A stretch of DNA of 6,455 nt, from the NCBI GenBank assembly GCA_902727905.1, contig CACVAR010000147.1, positions 1 to 6,455 on the forward strand, given 5' to 3'. The notes beneath the pieces were generated by a model. It made no database searches, had not been told where the DNA came from, and saw only the letters and a program-made list of their open reading frames with translations. The position numbers and the translations under genes were made by a program. The DNA is from an uncultured Sulfurovum sp. (GTDB lineage: Bacteria; Campylobacterota; Campylobacteria; Campylobacterales; Sulfurovaceae). Shown one piece after another: positions 1-5,732 of the stretch (positions are counted from its first letter, which is position 1; every line of letters starts with the position of its first letter).

Positions 1-69
1 ACAACTATTATGCCCATTTTTTACGCTATTAATACTGCCACACTTTTTACATCTTGGTCTATGTCTCAT
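1..69 (-). CDS. N-terminal fragment of an IS1 InsA-like zinc-ribbon transposase protein
   Basis: Twenty-three codons are visible before the window ends, starting MRHRPRCKKCGSINSVKNGH and continuing to a Cys at base 1. The Cys-x2-Cys-Gly-Ser pair followed by a Val-Lys-Asn-Gly turn is the hallmark of the N-terminal zinc ribbon of IS1 InsA and related transposase proteins, in which a second Cys-x2-Cys pair usually follows about 15-20 residues later, outside this window. The ATG at 67-69 is chosen because the zinc-ribbon motif follows at once. A weak AAGG lies 12 bases upstream, and the frame stays open upstream as far as a TAG inside the terminal repeat. In the IS1 family InsA is made alone as a repressor or fused by frameshift to InsB as transposase. 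Whether that holds here cannot be seen. Confidence 0.65.
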   Translation of the reverse strand, partial: MRHRPRCKKCGSINSVKNGHNSC

Positions 70-75
70 AAACTC

Positions 76-81
76 ATTATA
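76..81 (-). promoter_or_regulatory. Perfect TATAAT -10 box upstream of the transposase start
   Basis: A consensus TATAAT on the minus strand ends six bases before the A of the ATG at 69. If it is used, transcription would start at or very near the start codon, giving an almost leaderless message. The nearest -35-like hexamer, TTGATA at 94-99, is only 12 bases away, which is too close for a standard sigma-70 promoter. The box may be a chance match in A/T-rich DNA. Confidence 0.3.
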
Positions 82-125
82 CCTTGCTACTCTTATCAAC
101 TAATTTGAGATGCACGACCTATTTT

Positions 126-965
126 TTAATATCCAAAATAATCTTGATTAATTTGTTCTTGAATGTAACTTTGTTGTAAAATATCTTGATTAGCTTGCTC
201 TTGGATGTAAGTTTCCTGACGATAGTTTTCATTATTTTGTGTGCGTCTTTCTTCAGCTAGATTGTTTTCAAATTTTTGTTGTTCTGTTAGTTGCTCTGAA
301 GTAAGGTACTCCTTCCAAGATTTATTAGGGTTATTTGAGATTGATTTTCTTCTTTTTAGTTCCTTCTCATTGGCTTGTATTGTTTCTAGGAGTTTTTTAT
401 TTCTGGCTATATTCTCTTGACGCTGCTGTTTTTGATAGTTGGCGAGTTGTTTTTGGGCTGATTGAGTATTGGAATTTAATTGAAGTTGTTGTATCTCATT
501 TTGAGCCATAGTACCTAGATATGTTTGAAGTTGCGTTAGATTTTCTGAGGTATAAGACTCTATATTTTGATAAGTATTGAAAGCTTTATTTTCTTTTTCT
601 GAAGTAATATTTAGCGACTTGCCATTATTTTCTAGCCATACATAATTGACAATACTTTGATTGATAAGATTGTAATTAGTACCTGCACAATCTTGTAAGC
701 CATTGTCTATTGTGACATTAAAAGTAATTTTTAATCGTTTAGAGTCTCTAACTTTTGTTAATGAGTAAGTCCCTAACATCTTTTTCCCATAATTTGAGCT
801 AAATGTAAATGAATTATGCTCTGGATTAAAGGTAAAGCTTTCGTTACAAGAGTTTGTAACTATTCTTTGCCACAGGGTATTATTTAAGGCTTCAATTTCA
901 TTGGTTGCTAAAAGGTTAAGATTGAAGGCTGCTGTTAAAAGTATCAGTTGTAAGTTTGTTTTCAT
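126..965 (-). CDS. Unrecognised secreted protein: Cys-containing N-terminal domain plus Gln-rich coiled-coil tail
   Basis: No family is recognised. The 279-residue protein starts with a signal peptide (MKTNLQLILL..., likely cut near residue 20). Residues about 25-125 look like a small beta-rich domain with alternating hydrophobic strands and two cysteines, C40 and C93, that could pair in the periplasm. Residues about 140-250 are rich in Gln, Glu, Asn and Lys with heptad-like spacing, suggesting a long helix or coiled coil. The C-terminus (253-279) is a 14-residue tandem repeat built on YIQEQxNQD and ends in FGY. The start is supported by GGAG eight bases before ATG. It is the last gene of the five-gene run, 22 bases after the nucleotidase stop, and an insertion sequence begins six bases beyond its stop. 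The tail could mediate oligomerisation or tethering, but this is a guess from composition. Confidence 0.85.
   Translation of the reverse strand: MKTNLQLILLTAAFNLNLLATNEIEALNNTLWQRIVTNSCNESFTFNPEHNSFTFSSNYGKKMLGTYSLTKVRDSKRLKITFNVTIDNGLQDCAGTNYNLINQSIVNYVWLENNGKSLNITSEKENKAFNTYQNIESYTSENLTQLQTYLGTMAQNEIQQLQLNSNTQSAQKQLANYQKQQRQENIARNKKLLETIQANEKELKRRKSISNNPNKSWKEYLTSEQLTEQQKFENNLAEERRTQNNENYRQETYIQEQANQDILQQSYIQEQINQDYFGY
141..224 (-). repeat. Two-copy 42-bp tandem repeat coding YIQEQxNQD
   Basis: The units at 141-182 and 183-224 begin with the identical ATCTTGATTA on the plus strand. They match at about 25 of the first 30 bases and diverge in the last 12. The period is 42 bases, exactly 14 codons, so the repeat keeps the reading frame and encodes the repeated peptide at the C-terminus of the secreted protein at 126-965. 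Confidence 0.8.
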
Positions 966-987
966 GATTGGTTCTCCATTTTTTTGT

Positions 988-2550
988 TTATTTAATTATT
1001 TCTAACCTAGCATCTTTTTGTTGAGGTGAAAGTACTTTTTTCTTTTCAAGTGTTTCAGCCATTATTGAATAAAACGTTGCAAAAGTATTTTCAAAATCAG
1101 TTCCATATTGGTTGAACCAAAAGTAACCGTCACCTTCATTTTCAACTATAAATGCATTACTAGCAATGTTATAGGTTTTTTCTGCTTCTATCTTTGTCCA
1201 TTTATCGTTAATATAGACTTCTATGTTTTCTACTCTTTCACCTTTACGTATGACCTTTTTGTTGTCTAGTTTTTGTTTTGTTTTAGCAAGTATAATTTTG
1301 TATTTTAACCCTGAAGGATGGAGTAGTCCCCCTTCACCATATTGAGAAGCACTTCGTTCTAGGATGGGTTTAAGGTGTTTACCTTTAAGTTTGAAGCGTA
1401 TGGCATAATTACTAAACTCATCTATGGCTTTTAACATTTCATCTGTTATGTTACCTTTTGGATAGATTTGTTTACCTCTGAATGCCCCAGCATTGTTTAA
1501 AACAATGTCAACTTTAAATTTTTCTTTCATTAAATCATTGATGAGGTTGACAACAGTAGACTCATTTTTCCGTACAGCATCTGAACCCAAGTTCCATGCA
1601 CTTTGAGTTTCTCCAAGTACAATGGCTTTTGGAAATTGTTTTAAATAGGCATCTATTTTTTGATCTATCTCTTTATTGGCTTTATACTTTTGAGTCTCTA
1701 CAGGAATTTGTGTCATTTTTAATTGGTCATGGAGTACATTTAAATTATCATCTAAAGGGATGTCTACTTTGACAATAAATGTACCTTGTTCACCACCATT
1801 AACAAGAGAGGTTTTTCCTATGTGACCCATTTTTTTAACATAGTGATGCGAATGTCCACCAAAAATGAGGTCTATACCCTTTACTTGTTTTGCCAGTGCT
1901 ATATCATTCTTGTAACCGATGTGTGATATCAGCACGACAACATTTGCCCCTTTGGCTCTGAGTAGTTTTATCATTTTTTCTGATGTTTCGATGTTTTTAG
2001 AGAGAAACTTCACTTTTTTCTCACTTGTCACCATTAATAAGTTTTCCGTCATAATTGTAAAGAAACCTACTTTTACACCATCTATCTCTTTGATGAGATA
2101 AGGAGTACATTTTCCTTTAAGTGCAGAGTTTGAGACATTCAAATCTGAACATATGGTTGTAAATGATGCTTCATCTAGTGCTTTGGCTAAGACATCTGAC
2201 CCTTTATCAAATTCATGGTTTCCTAAAGCATAAAGGTCATACCCTGCATCAGACATTAAAGAAAATATCGCTTTTCCTTTGTACACATGAAAAAACTTAT
2301 TCATCAGGTCATCACCAGCAGAGACAACAAATGAGTTAGGGTTTTCTTTTTTTAGTTGATGATAAGCCGTTGCAAGATGGGCAATACCTCCCATCTCAAC
2401 TTTCTCTTTTTTACCATCACCATTAAGATCAATGTCTTGTAAAGAGGGCTTCATCATACCTTGTAAGTCAGCTGTTCCCATAATGCTTATGGTTTTAGCA
2501 GAAAGTAGCTGTAGCCCAAGAGCAAGTACTATTATAAATTTTGTTTTCAT
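988..2550 (-). CDS. UshA-like periplasmic metallophosphatase / 5'-nucleotidase
   Basis: Members of this family hydrolyse nucleotides, nucleotide sugars or related phosphoesters in the periplasm using two metal ions; the exact substrate is not predictable here. A signal peptide (residues 1-18, ending LLSA) precedes a calcineurin-like metallophosphatase domain with the metal motifs in order: ADLQG (27-31), SAGDD (77-81), LGNHEFD (109-115), SHIGY (209-213) and GGHSHH (231-236). The C-terminal 5'-nucleotidase domain has RKNEST (327-332) before the Leu-Ile-x-Asp-type helix, NNAGAFRG (352-359) and ENEGDGYFWF (470-479). At 520 residues it is close to the usual length and looks intact. Two oddities: the first motif is Asp-x-Gln where Asp-x-His is usual, and an EF-hand-like loop (41-52) follows it. 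C134 and C148 may form a disulfide. AAGGA six bases before ATG supports the start. It lies 26 bases after the previous stop. The family call is firm; calling it ushA would go too far. Confidence 0.93.
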   Translation of the reverse strand: MKTKFIIVLALGLQLLSAKTISIMGTADLQGMMKPSLQDIDLNGDGKKEKVEMGGIAHLATAYHQLKKENPNSFVVSAGDDLMNKFFHVYKGKAIFSLMSDAGYDLYALGNHEFDKGSDVLAKALDEASFTTICSDLNVSNSALKGKCTPYLIKEIDGVKVGFFTIMTENLLMVTSEKKVKFLSKNIETSEKMIKLLRAKGANVVVLISHIGYKNDIALAKQVKGIDLIFGGHSHHYVKKMGHIGKTSLVNGGEQGTFIVKVDIPLDDNLNVLHDQLKMTQIPVETQKYKANKEIDQKIDAYLKQFPKAIVLGETQSAWNLGSDAVRKNESTVVNLINDLMKEKFKVDIVLNNAGAFRGKQIYPKGNITDEMLKAIDEFSNYAIRFKLKGKHLKPILERSASQYGEGGLLHPSGLKYKIILAKTKQKLDNKKVIRKGERVENIEVYINDKWTKIEAEKTYNIASNAFIVENEGDGYFWFNQYGTDFENTFATFYSIMAETLEKKKVLSPQQKDARLEIIK

Positions 2551-2569
2551 ATCTCTTCCTTTTCTTTCT

Positions 2570-2596
2570 ATTATAGCTATTTTTTTCCATGGTCAA
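2570..2596 (-). promoter_or_regulatory. Possible internal promoter ahead of the nucleotidase gene
   Basis: On the minus strand TTGACC (2591-2596) and a perfect TATAAT (2570-2575) are separated by 15 bases, overlapping the end of the preceding gene. The spacing is short for sigma-70, and the implied start point would leave only a dozen or so bases before the ATG at 2550, almost inside the AAGGA ribosome site at 2557-2561. It could add transcription of the last two genes, but chance matches are common in such A/T-rich sequence. Confidence 0.25.
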
Positions 2597-3227
2597 AAAA
2601 TGTTAGTTCATATTTAACATAATCGTAGGCTGATGCTTCTCTTTTGTTTTCTTTAATAGAGACTTCACATTTCAAAGCTTGAGAAACTGGAGTTTTCTCC
2701 TGCGTATAATCTAAAGCCAAATCTTTGATATCCTCTATTTTAAAGAGCATAAAATTTCCACTATAGCTCTTTTGGTTTAACGCAAATGTTTTAGAAATAG
2801 GTGTAATATAATTAGGATTATCTTTATGGTTTTGACCACTTATAGCGACATTTCTACTGCTACAAACTAAACTTATTTTAGGTATTTGAAATCTCTTCTT
2901 TTTTTGATTAGATGTCTCTTTGGTGAGTTGAGGTAAGGTAACATTTAATGAAAATGAGTATTTGTGATTTTTTTTAAATACTCTAGTCTTATGAGAGTTA
3001 ATATTTTTTAATTTTTTTCTGATTACTTTTGCAGAAAGTGTGCCTTTAAAATGCTCTACTTTTTGTGGCATTTTAACCTTTATTGGCATACGAATTGTGG
3101 GTAAATCAAGAGGTCTTTGAGGTGTTTTTATTTCAGGAATTTCAACTTTAGGAGTTAAAAAATCATCAGCATTTATTTGTCCACTTAGAGTGAAAATAGA
3201 GAGTAGTAATATCGCTTTTTTCATCAT
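2577..3227 (-). CDS. Unrecognised secreted basic protein with proline-periodic N-terminus
   Basis: No family is recognised. The 216-residue product has a signal peptide ending in NA-DD (cut after about residue 20), so it is probably periplasmic. Residues 26-54 carry prolines at 26, 31, 36, 39, 43, 48 and 54 alternating with Lys/Glu/Arg and Ile/Val, which suggests an extended polyproline-like or strand-swapped segment. Residues 66-90 and 107-112 are Lys/Arg-rich. The rest (about 88-212) looks beta-rich, with two cysteines, C122 and C187, that may pair. There are two adjacent ATG codons. AAGGA lies only three bases from the first but six from the second, so translation may start at 3224 (MKKAILL, 215 residues). 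It sits 23 bases after the membrane protein gene and 26 before the nucleotidase gene, and was probably co-transcribed with both. The basic charge would suit binding to peptidoglycan, nucleic acid or acidic lipid, but that is speculation. Confidence 0.82.
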   Translation of the reverse strand: MMKKAILLLSIFTLSGQINADDFLTPKVEIPEIKTPQRPLDLPTIRMPIKVKMPQKVEHFKGTLSAKVIRKKLKNINSHKTRVFKKNHKYSFSLNVTLPQLTKETSNQKKKRFQIPKISLVCSSRNVAISGQNHKDNPNYITPISKTFALNQKSYSGNFMLFKIEDIKDLALDYTQEKTPVSQALKCEVSIKENKREASAYDYVKYELTFFDHGKK

Positions 3228-3230
3228 TTT

Positions 3231-3235
3231 TCCTT
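3231..3235 (-). promoter_or_regulatory. Ribosome site AAGGA that favours the second of two ATGs
   Basis: AAGGA on the minus strand lies three bases before the ATG at 3227 and six before the ATG at 3224. The other genes here have 5-8 bases between ribosome site and start (for example six for the nucleotidase and the lipoprotein). The second ATG is therefore the more likely start for the secreted protein, shortening it by one Met. Confidence 0.6.
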
Positions 3236-3250
3236 TAGTTATTGTTAGGT

Positions 3251-3883
3251 TTAGATTTTATTGATAAGTAATGGGTAAGTACGATAAAAGTTATACTTCC
3301 CAGCTGAGGAATTCACTGTTAACACCCAATTATAGTGACTCTTGTCGTGTAGTTGCTTGGTCTCAACTTGACCTTCATCTATGTCTAAATTAAAAAAGAA
3401 CTCTATGAAGATATCTTTCCCTTCTTTTTTGACTTCTGTTTCTAGTGTTTTTTCCCAAATGGTGTTTGTTTCCTCATCAGTTGTGCCTTCACCATAGACA
3501 GTTGTTTGAACATTATAGGTATAGATATTTTTTAATGTAACAGTAAAAAGGTCTTTTGCTTTAAAGTGACCATCTAAATGAACTATGGCTTCTAGTTTAG
3601 CACCAACAGCCAAATGCTTACTTGTGATTTCAAGAGCTGTATCACCATAATAGTTTAGACTTAATAAATGTTTTATAGCCATAATAAAAAGGAATAAAAC
3701 AATCATTAAAATTATAATTATGGCTAGTTCAAAACCTATTGATTGTTTCAGAAACCATACTCCTAGCTCCTTATAGTAAACAGCGATAACACCTAAAAAG
3801 AGTAAGCTAAGTGCTATGTTTAATTTCATGCCAGAGTGTTCTGTTAGCTCTTTAGGATAGATGTTTTTTTTGTTTTGTAACAT
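3251..3883 (-). CDS. Two-helix inner-membrane protein with a beta-rich soluble domain
   Basis: The 210-residue protein has no cleavable signal peptide. Two strongly hydrophobic helices are visible, at about residues 21-37 and 51-74, with a short loop between. The remaining 135 or so residues form a soluble domain of alternating strands: LEAIVHL, LFTVTLKNI, a Trp-Glu-Lys segment (143-145), FIEFFFNLDID, and a closing YNWVLTVNSSAG...FYRTYPLLI. That order, especially the Trp-x-Leu-x-Val-x-x-x-x-Gly...Arg-x-(Tyr/Phe)-Pro ending, resembles the arrestin-like beta-sandwich domain of uncharacterised bacterial inner-membrane proteins. This likeness is my inference from pattern and not a search result. 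GAGGA seven bases before ATG supports the first Met over Met19. The gene starts 18 bases after the DUF1566 lipoprotein stop and is probably co-transcribed with it. No catalytic motif is visible. Confidence 0.85.
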   Translation of the reverse strand: MLQNKKNIYPKELTEHSGMKLNIALSLLFLGVIAVYYKELGVWFLKQSIGFELAIIIILMIVLFLFIMAIKHLLSLNYYGDTALEITSKHLAVGAKLEAIVHLDGHFKAKDLFTVTLKNIYTYNVQTTVYGEGTTDEETNTIWEKTLETEVKKEGKDIFIEFFFNLDIDEGQVETKQLHDKSHYNWVLTVNSSAGKYNFYRTYPLLINKI

Positions 3884-3901
3884 TTTTTGTTCCTCTTTTG
3901 C

Positions 3902-5593
3902 TTATTGTGCATCTCTCACACAACGTGAATAGATACTTGGTAGTACAAGTGATTTATCAATATGGCTAACAGTCTGACCTGAACCAAAAAGTACTTCTAC
4001 GATAAAGGCAAATTTATGGCTGTTAAAATAGGATGTGGAAGACCAAAAACTGTTACCAAAATCGGGATGTGAAGTAAATGACTCATGGATTCTTGGTGTG
4101 TTTGTTCTTTTTACAAGGCTTTTTAACTCGTTGACATTGGGCAGTCTCCAACCTTTCTCATTTCCAGCTTCACCCAAAACTAAGTTTTCACATCTATTTA
4201 AAGCATCATTCCATGACTCTGCTATAAATACACCATTATCTTGCCACTCTAAATTATTAAGTGTATCAGTTACAATACCTGTTGTTATCTCTTTATGAAA
4301 TGTTGGTTTGGTCATTGTACCCCTTGTACAGCGTACATGATAAGCTCCCTCTCGATTACCTGTACTGTCTCCATGATTACCACTCGTAAAGTCTACATAC
4401 CAAGCACGATTAGTATTTTGAACACCTTGATATTTAAAGGATGACCAATATTTTGTTTTTGGTGTACTTGTGCCTCGTTGTTCAAAAATATCATCAAGTA
4501 GAACAGGGTGCGTTGTACTGAAAGTGTCAGTAGGGTAGTATGCGACAATAGTATCTAATTCACTTGTAGTGGGTAGTCGCCAATCATTAAAACCTCCAAG
4601 AGTTGAATTGTCACAGTACTCATCTGCTTGTTCCCATTTGAGTAGGGTATTATTGTTGTCTTGCCACATTAATTTGGTTACTTTATCAGTTACAATAGTG
4701 CTTGTACTATTTCTCTCATACGAAGGTATTTGACCTTTTTGATAGTCTCCATCATCTTTAGAGCTATTATTTTCATCGCCCAATTCATCATAACTTTTTA
4801 TCTGCAGGGTTTTTTTAATAATTGCGTTACTTATGTTAACAGGAGGGGTTACAATATTGGTCTCTTTGTTAATGCTAAAGGGATAATTAAGCACACTGTC
4901 TTGGGTAGTTACTATAAGTAGGTATTTATTGGATATTGAGACTAAATAGTCAAGCGTAAACTTTTTACTTAAGCTGTTCATGTTACCTAAGTTGGTTGAA
5001 AATTCTGAACTTGTTTCATTGGTTTCTATATTACGAATTTCCCACTTTAAATTATGTTCATTAGGATTATGAATGGTAAAAGAGAGTATTAGTTTATCAT
5101 CAGATTGTGTGGTAGTGTTAAAGTCAGTAATATAAGGTGGTTGTTCTGTATTATCTACATTTTCATGCTCTGTAAGTGCTATTTCGATGTTTTTAGTATT
5201 TTGAGTAACTTCTTGGGTTTTAATGCCTGTAAAAATTATATTTTCAGTTTTAGTTTCGGTAGTTTTATAGGCTTTGATTAAAAAAATATAGGCTTTGTCA
5301 TGTGTAAGTCCTTCAATCTGAACATTCCATCTCGAATCAACTTTTTGAAGTATGGCTGTTTGTATGATACTTTTATTGATATATGTTTCATCATTTATAT
5401 CGGTGGCATTGTAAACTTCTAAAACAATAGATTGTATTTGAGATGTATCACTATTTGTCTCTTTAATGCTAATATTAATGGGTGAGGGGTTATCATTATT
5501 TACGTTTTCTTTTTGAGAACTGCTTTTTCCACAGCCCATAAAACTCAATAGCATAAGGGCTATGAAGAGAGTATTAAATCTTTTTTTACACAT
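3902..5593 (-). CDS. Predicted lipoprotein with two tandem DUF1566 (Lcl_C-type) domains
   Basis: A basic, hydrophobic leader ends in SFMGC, so Cys21 is the likely lipidated residue; Phe at -3 is a weaker lipobox than Leu. A Ser/Asn-rich linker follows. Residues about 40-142 and 150-250 look like two Ig/fibronectin-type beta modules. Two DUF1566 domains follow. Copy 1 has IVTDKVTKLMWQDN (300-313), DWRLPTTSEL (337-346), YWSS (382-385), AWYVDFTSG (397-405) and VRC (420-422). Copy 2 has IVTDTLNNLEWQDN (440-453), WRLPNVNEL (482-490), FWSS (517-520) and SRCVR (556-560). Paired cysteines C327/C422 and C468/C558 fit a C-type-lectin-like fold. In Legionella Lcl this domain binds sulfated glycans, which suggests a surface ligand-binding or adhesion role here, but the ligand is unknown. 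AAGGA six bases before ATG supports the start. It is the first gene of the five-gene run, behind its own likely promoter. Confidence 0.9.
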   Translation of the reverse strand: MCKKRFNTLFIALMLLSFMGCGKSSSQKENVNNDNPSPINISIKETNSDTSQIQSIVLEVYNATDINDETYINKSIIQTAILQKVDSRWNVQIEGLTHDKAYIFLIKAYKTTETKTENIIFTGIKTQEVTQNTKNIEIALTEHENVDNTEQPPYITDFNTTTQSDDKLILSFTIHNPNEHNLKWEIRNIETNETSSEFSTNLGNMNSLSKKFTLDYLVSISNKYLLIVTTQDSVLNYPFSINKETNIVTPPVNISNAIIKKTLQIKSYDELGDENNSSKDDGDYQKGQIPSYERNSTSTIVTDKVTKLMWQDNNNTLLKWEQADEYCDNSTLGGFNDWRLPTTSELDTIVAYYPTDTFSTTHPVLLDDIFEQRGTSTPKTKYWSSFKYQGVQNTNRAWYVDFTSGNHGDSTGNREGAYHVRCTRGTMTKPTFHKEITTGIVTDTLNNLEWQDNGVFIAESWNDALNRCENLVLGEAGNEKGWRLPNVNELKSLVKRTNTPRIHESFTSHPDFGNSFWSSTSYFNSHKFAFIVEVLFGSGQTVSHIDKSLVLPSIYSRCVRDAQ

Positions 5594-5628
5594 TTTAAAT
5601 CCTTTTTTACTTTATATTTTTATTCTAA

Positions 5629-5634
5629 ATTATA
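5629..5634 (-). promoter_or_regulatory. Likely -10 box of the five-gene operon promoter
   Basis: TATAAT on the minus strand, inside ATTATATAATTTAG, lies 35 bases before the lipoprotein ATG at 5593. It would give a leader of about 30 bases containing the AAGGA ribosome site (5600-5604). No good -35 hexamer is seen 16-18 bases upstream, only T-rich runs. Campylobacterota sigma-70 promoters often lack a conserved -35. It is the only plausible operon promoter in the 139-base gap. Confidence 0.5.
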
Positions 5635-5688
5635 TAATGAAAATATGAAAAAATAATGAGGAAGAAATGAATAAAAATGAGATTTATT

Positions 5689-5723
5689 TTATATTATTTA
5701 ATTATACAAATTAAATAATATAA
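5689..5723. repeat. Perfect 15-bp all-A/T inverted repeat, possible weak terminator
   Basis: The arms 5689-5703 and 5709-5723 are exact reverse complements separated by the five-base loop ATACA. The repeat begins about ten bases beyond the stop of the outer-membrane protein gene, where a terminator is expected. Every stem pair is A-T and no clear T-run follows directly on either strand, so it is not a classic intrinsic terminator. It could instead protect the 3' end of the message, form a cruciform, or bind a protein. Confidence 0.6.
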
Positions 5724-5732
5724 TTAATTTAT

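Larger units (their letters stand above)
1..119 (-). mobile_element. Left end of an IS1-like insertion sequence (partial, runs off window)
   Basis: Read on the minus strand from base 119, the sequence begins GGTCGTGCATCTCAAATTAG. This resembles the IS1 left terminal repeat (GGTGATGC, then CAAcTTAcTGAT) at most positions if one base of offset is allowed. About 50 bases further in, a zinc-ribbon reading frame opens, close to where insA starts in IS1. The element abuts the stop codon of the neighbouring gene with only a short A/T-rich stretch between, which is where a target duplication would lie. Only one end is visible, so the inverted-repeat partner, the target duplication and the transposase core cannot be checked. 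The assignment to IS1 rather than another zinc-ribbon family such as IS1595 is inference from memory of the IS1 end. Confidence 0.6.

Noticed and set aside
1919..2101. Plus-strand open frame of 60 codons
   Set aside because: It lies wholly inside the well-supported nucleotidase gene on the other strand and has no family likeness.
2432..2617. Plus-strand open frame of 61 codons
   Set aside because: It overlaps the start of the nucleotidase gene and the end of its neighbour on the opposite strand, with no supporting motif.
4035..4298. Plus-strand open frame of 87 codons
   Set aside because: It is an antisense shadow of the second DUF1566 domain and lacks a ribosome site.
3902..4700. DUF1566/C-type-lectin fold as the variable target of a diversity-generating retroelement
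   Set aside because: There is no reverse transcriptase and no template repeat in the window. The two domains differ by ordinary divergence, not by adenine-specific changes that I can see.
4730..4921. Plus-strand open frame of 63 codons with a hydrophobic N-terminus
   Set aside because: It is antisense to the middle of the lipoprotein gene. The hydrophobicity comes from the A/T-rich complement of Asn/Lys/Asp codons.
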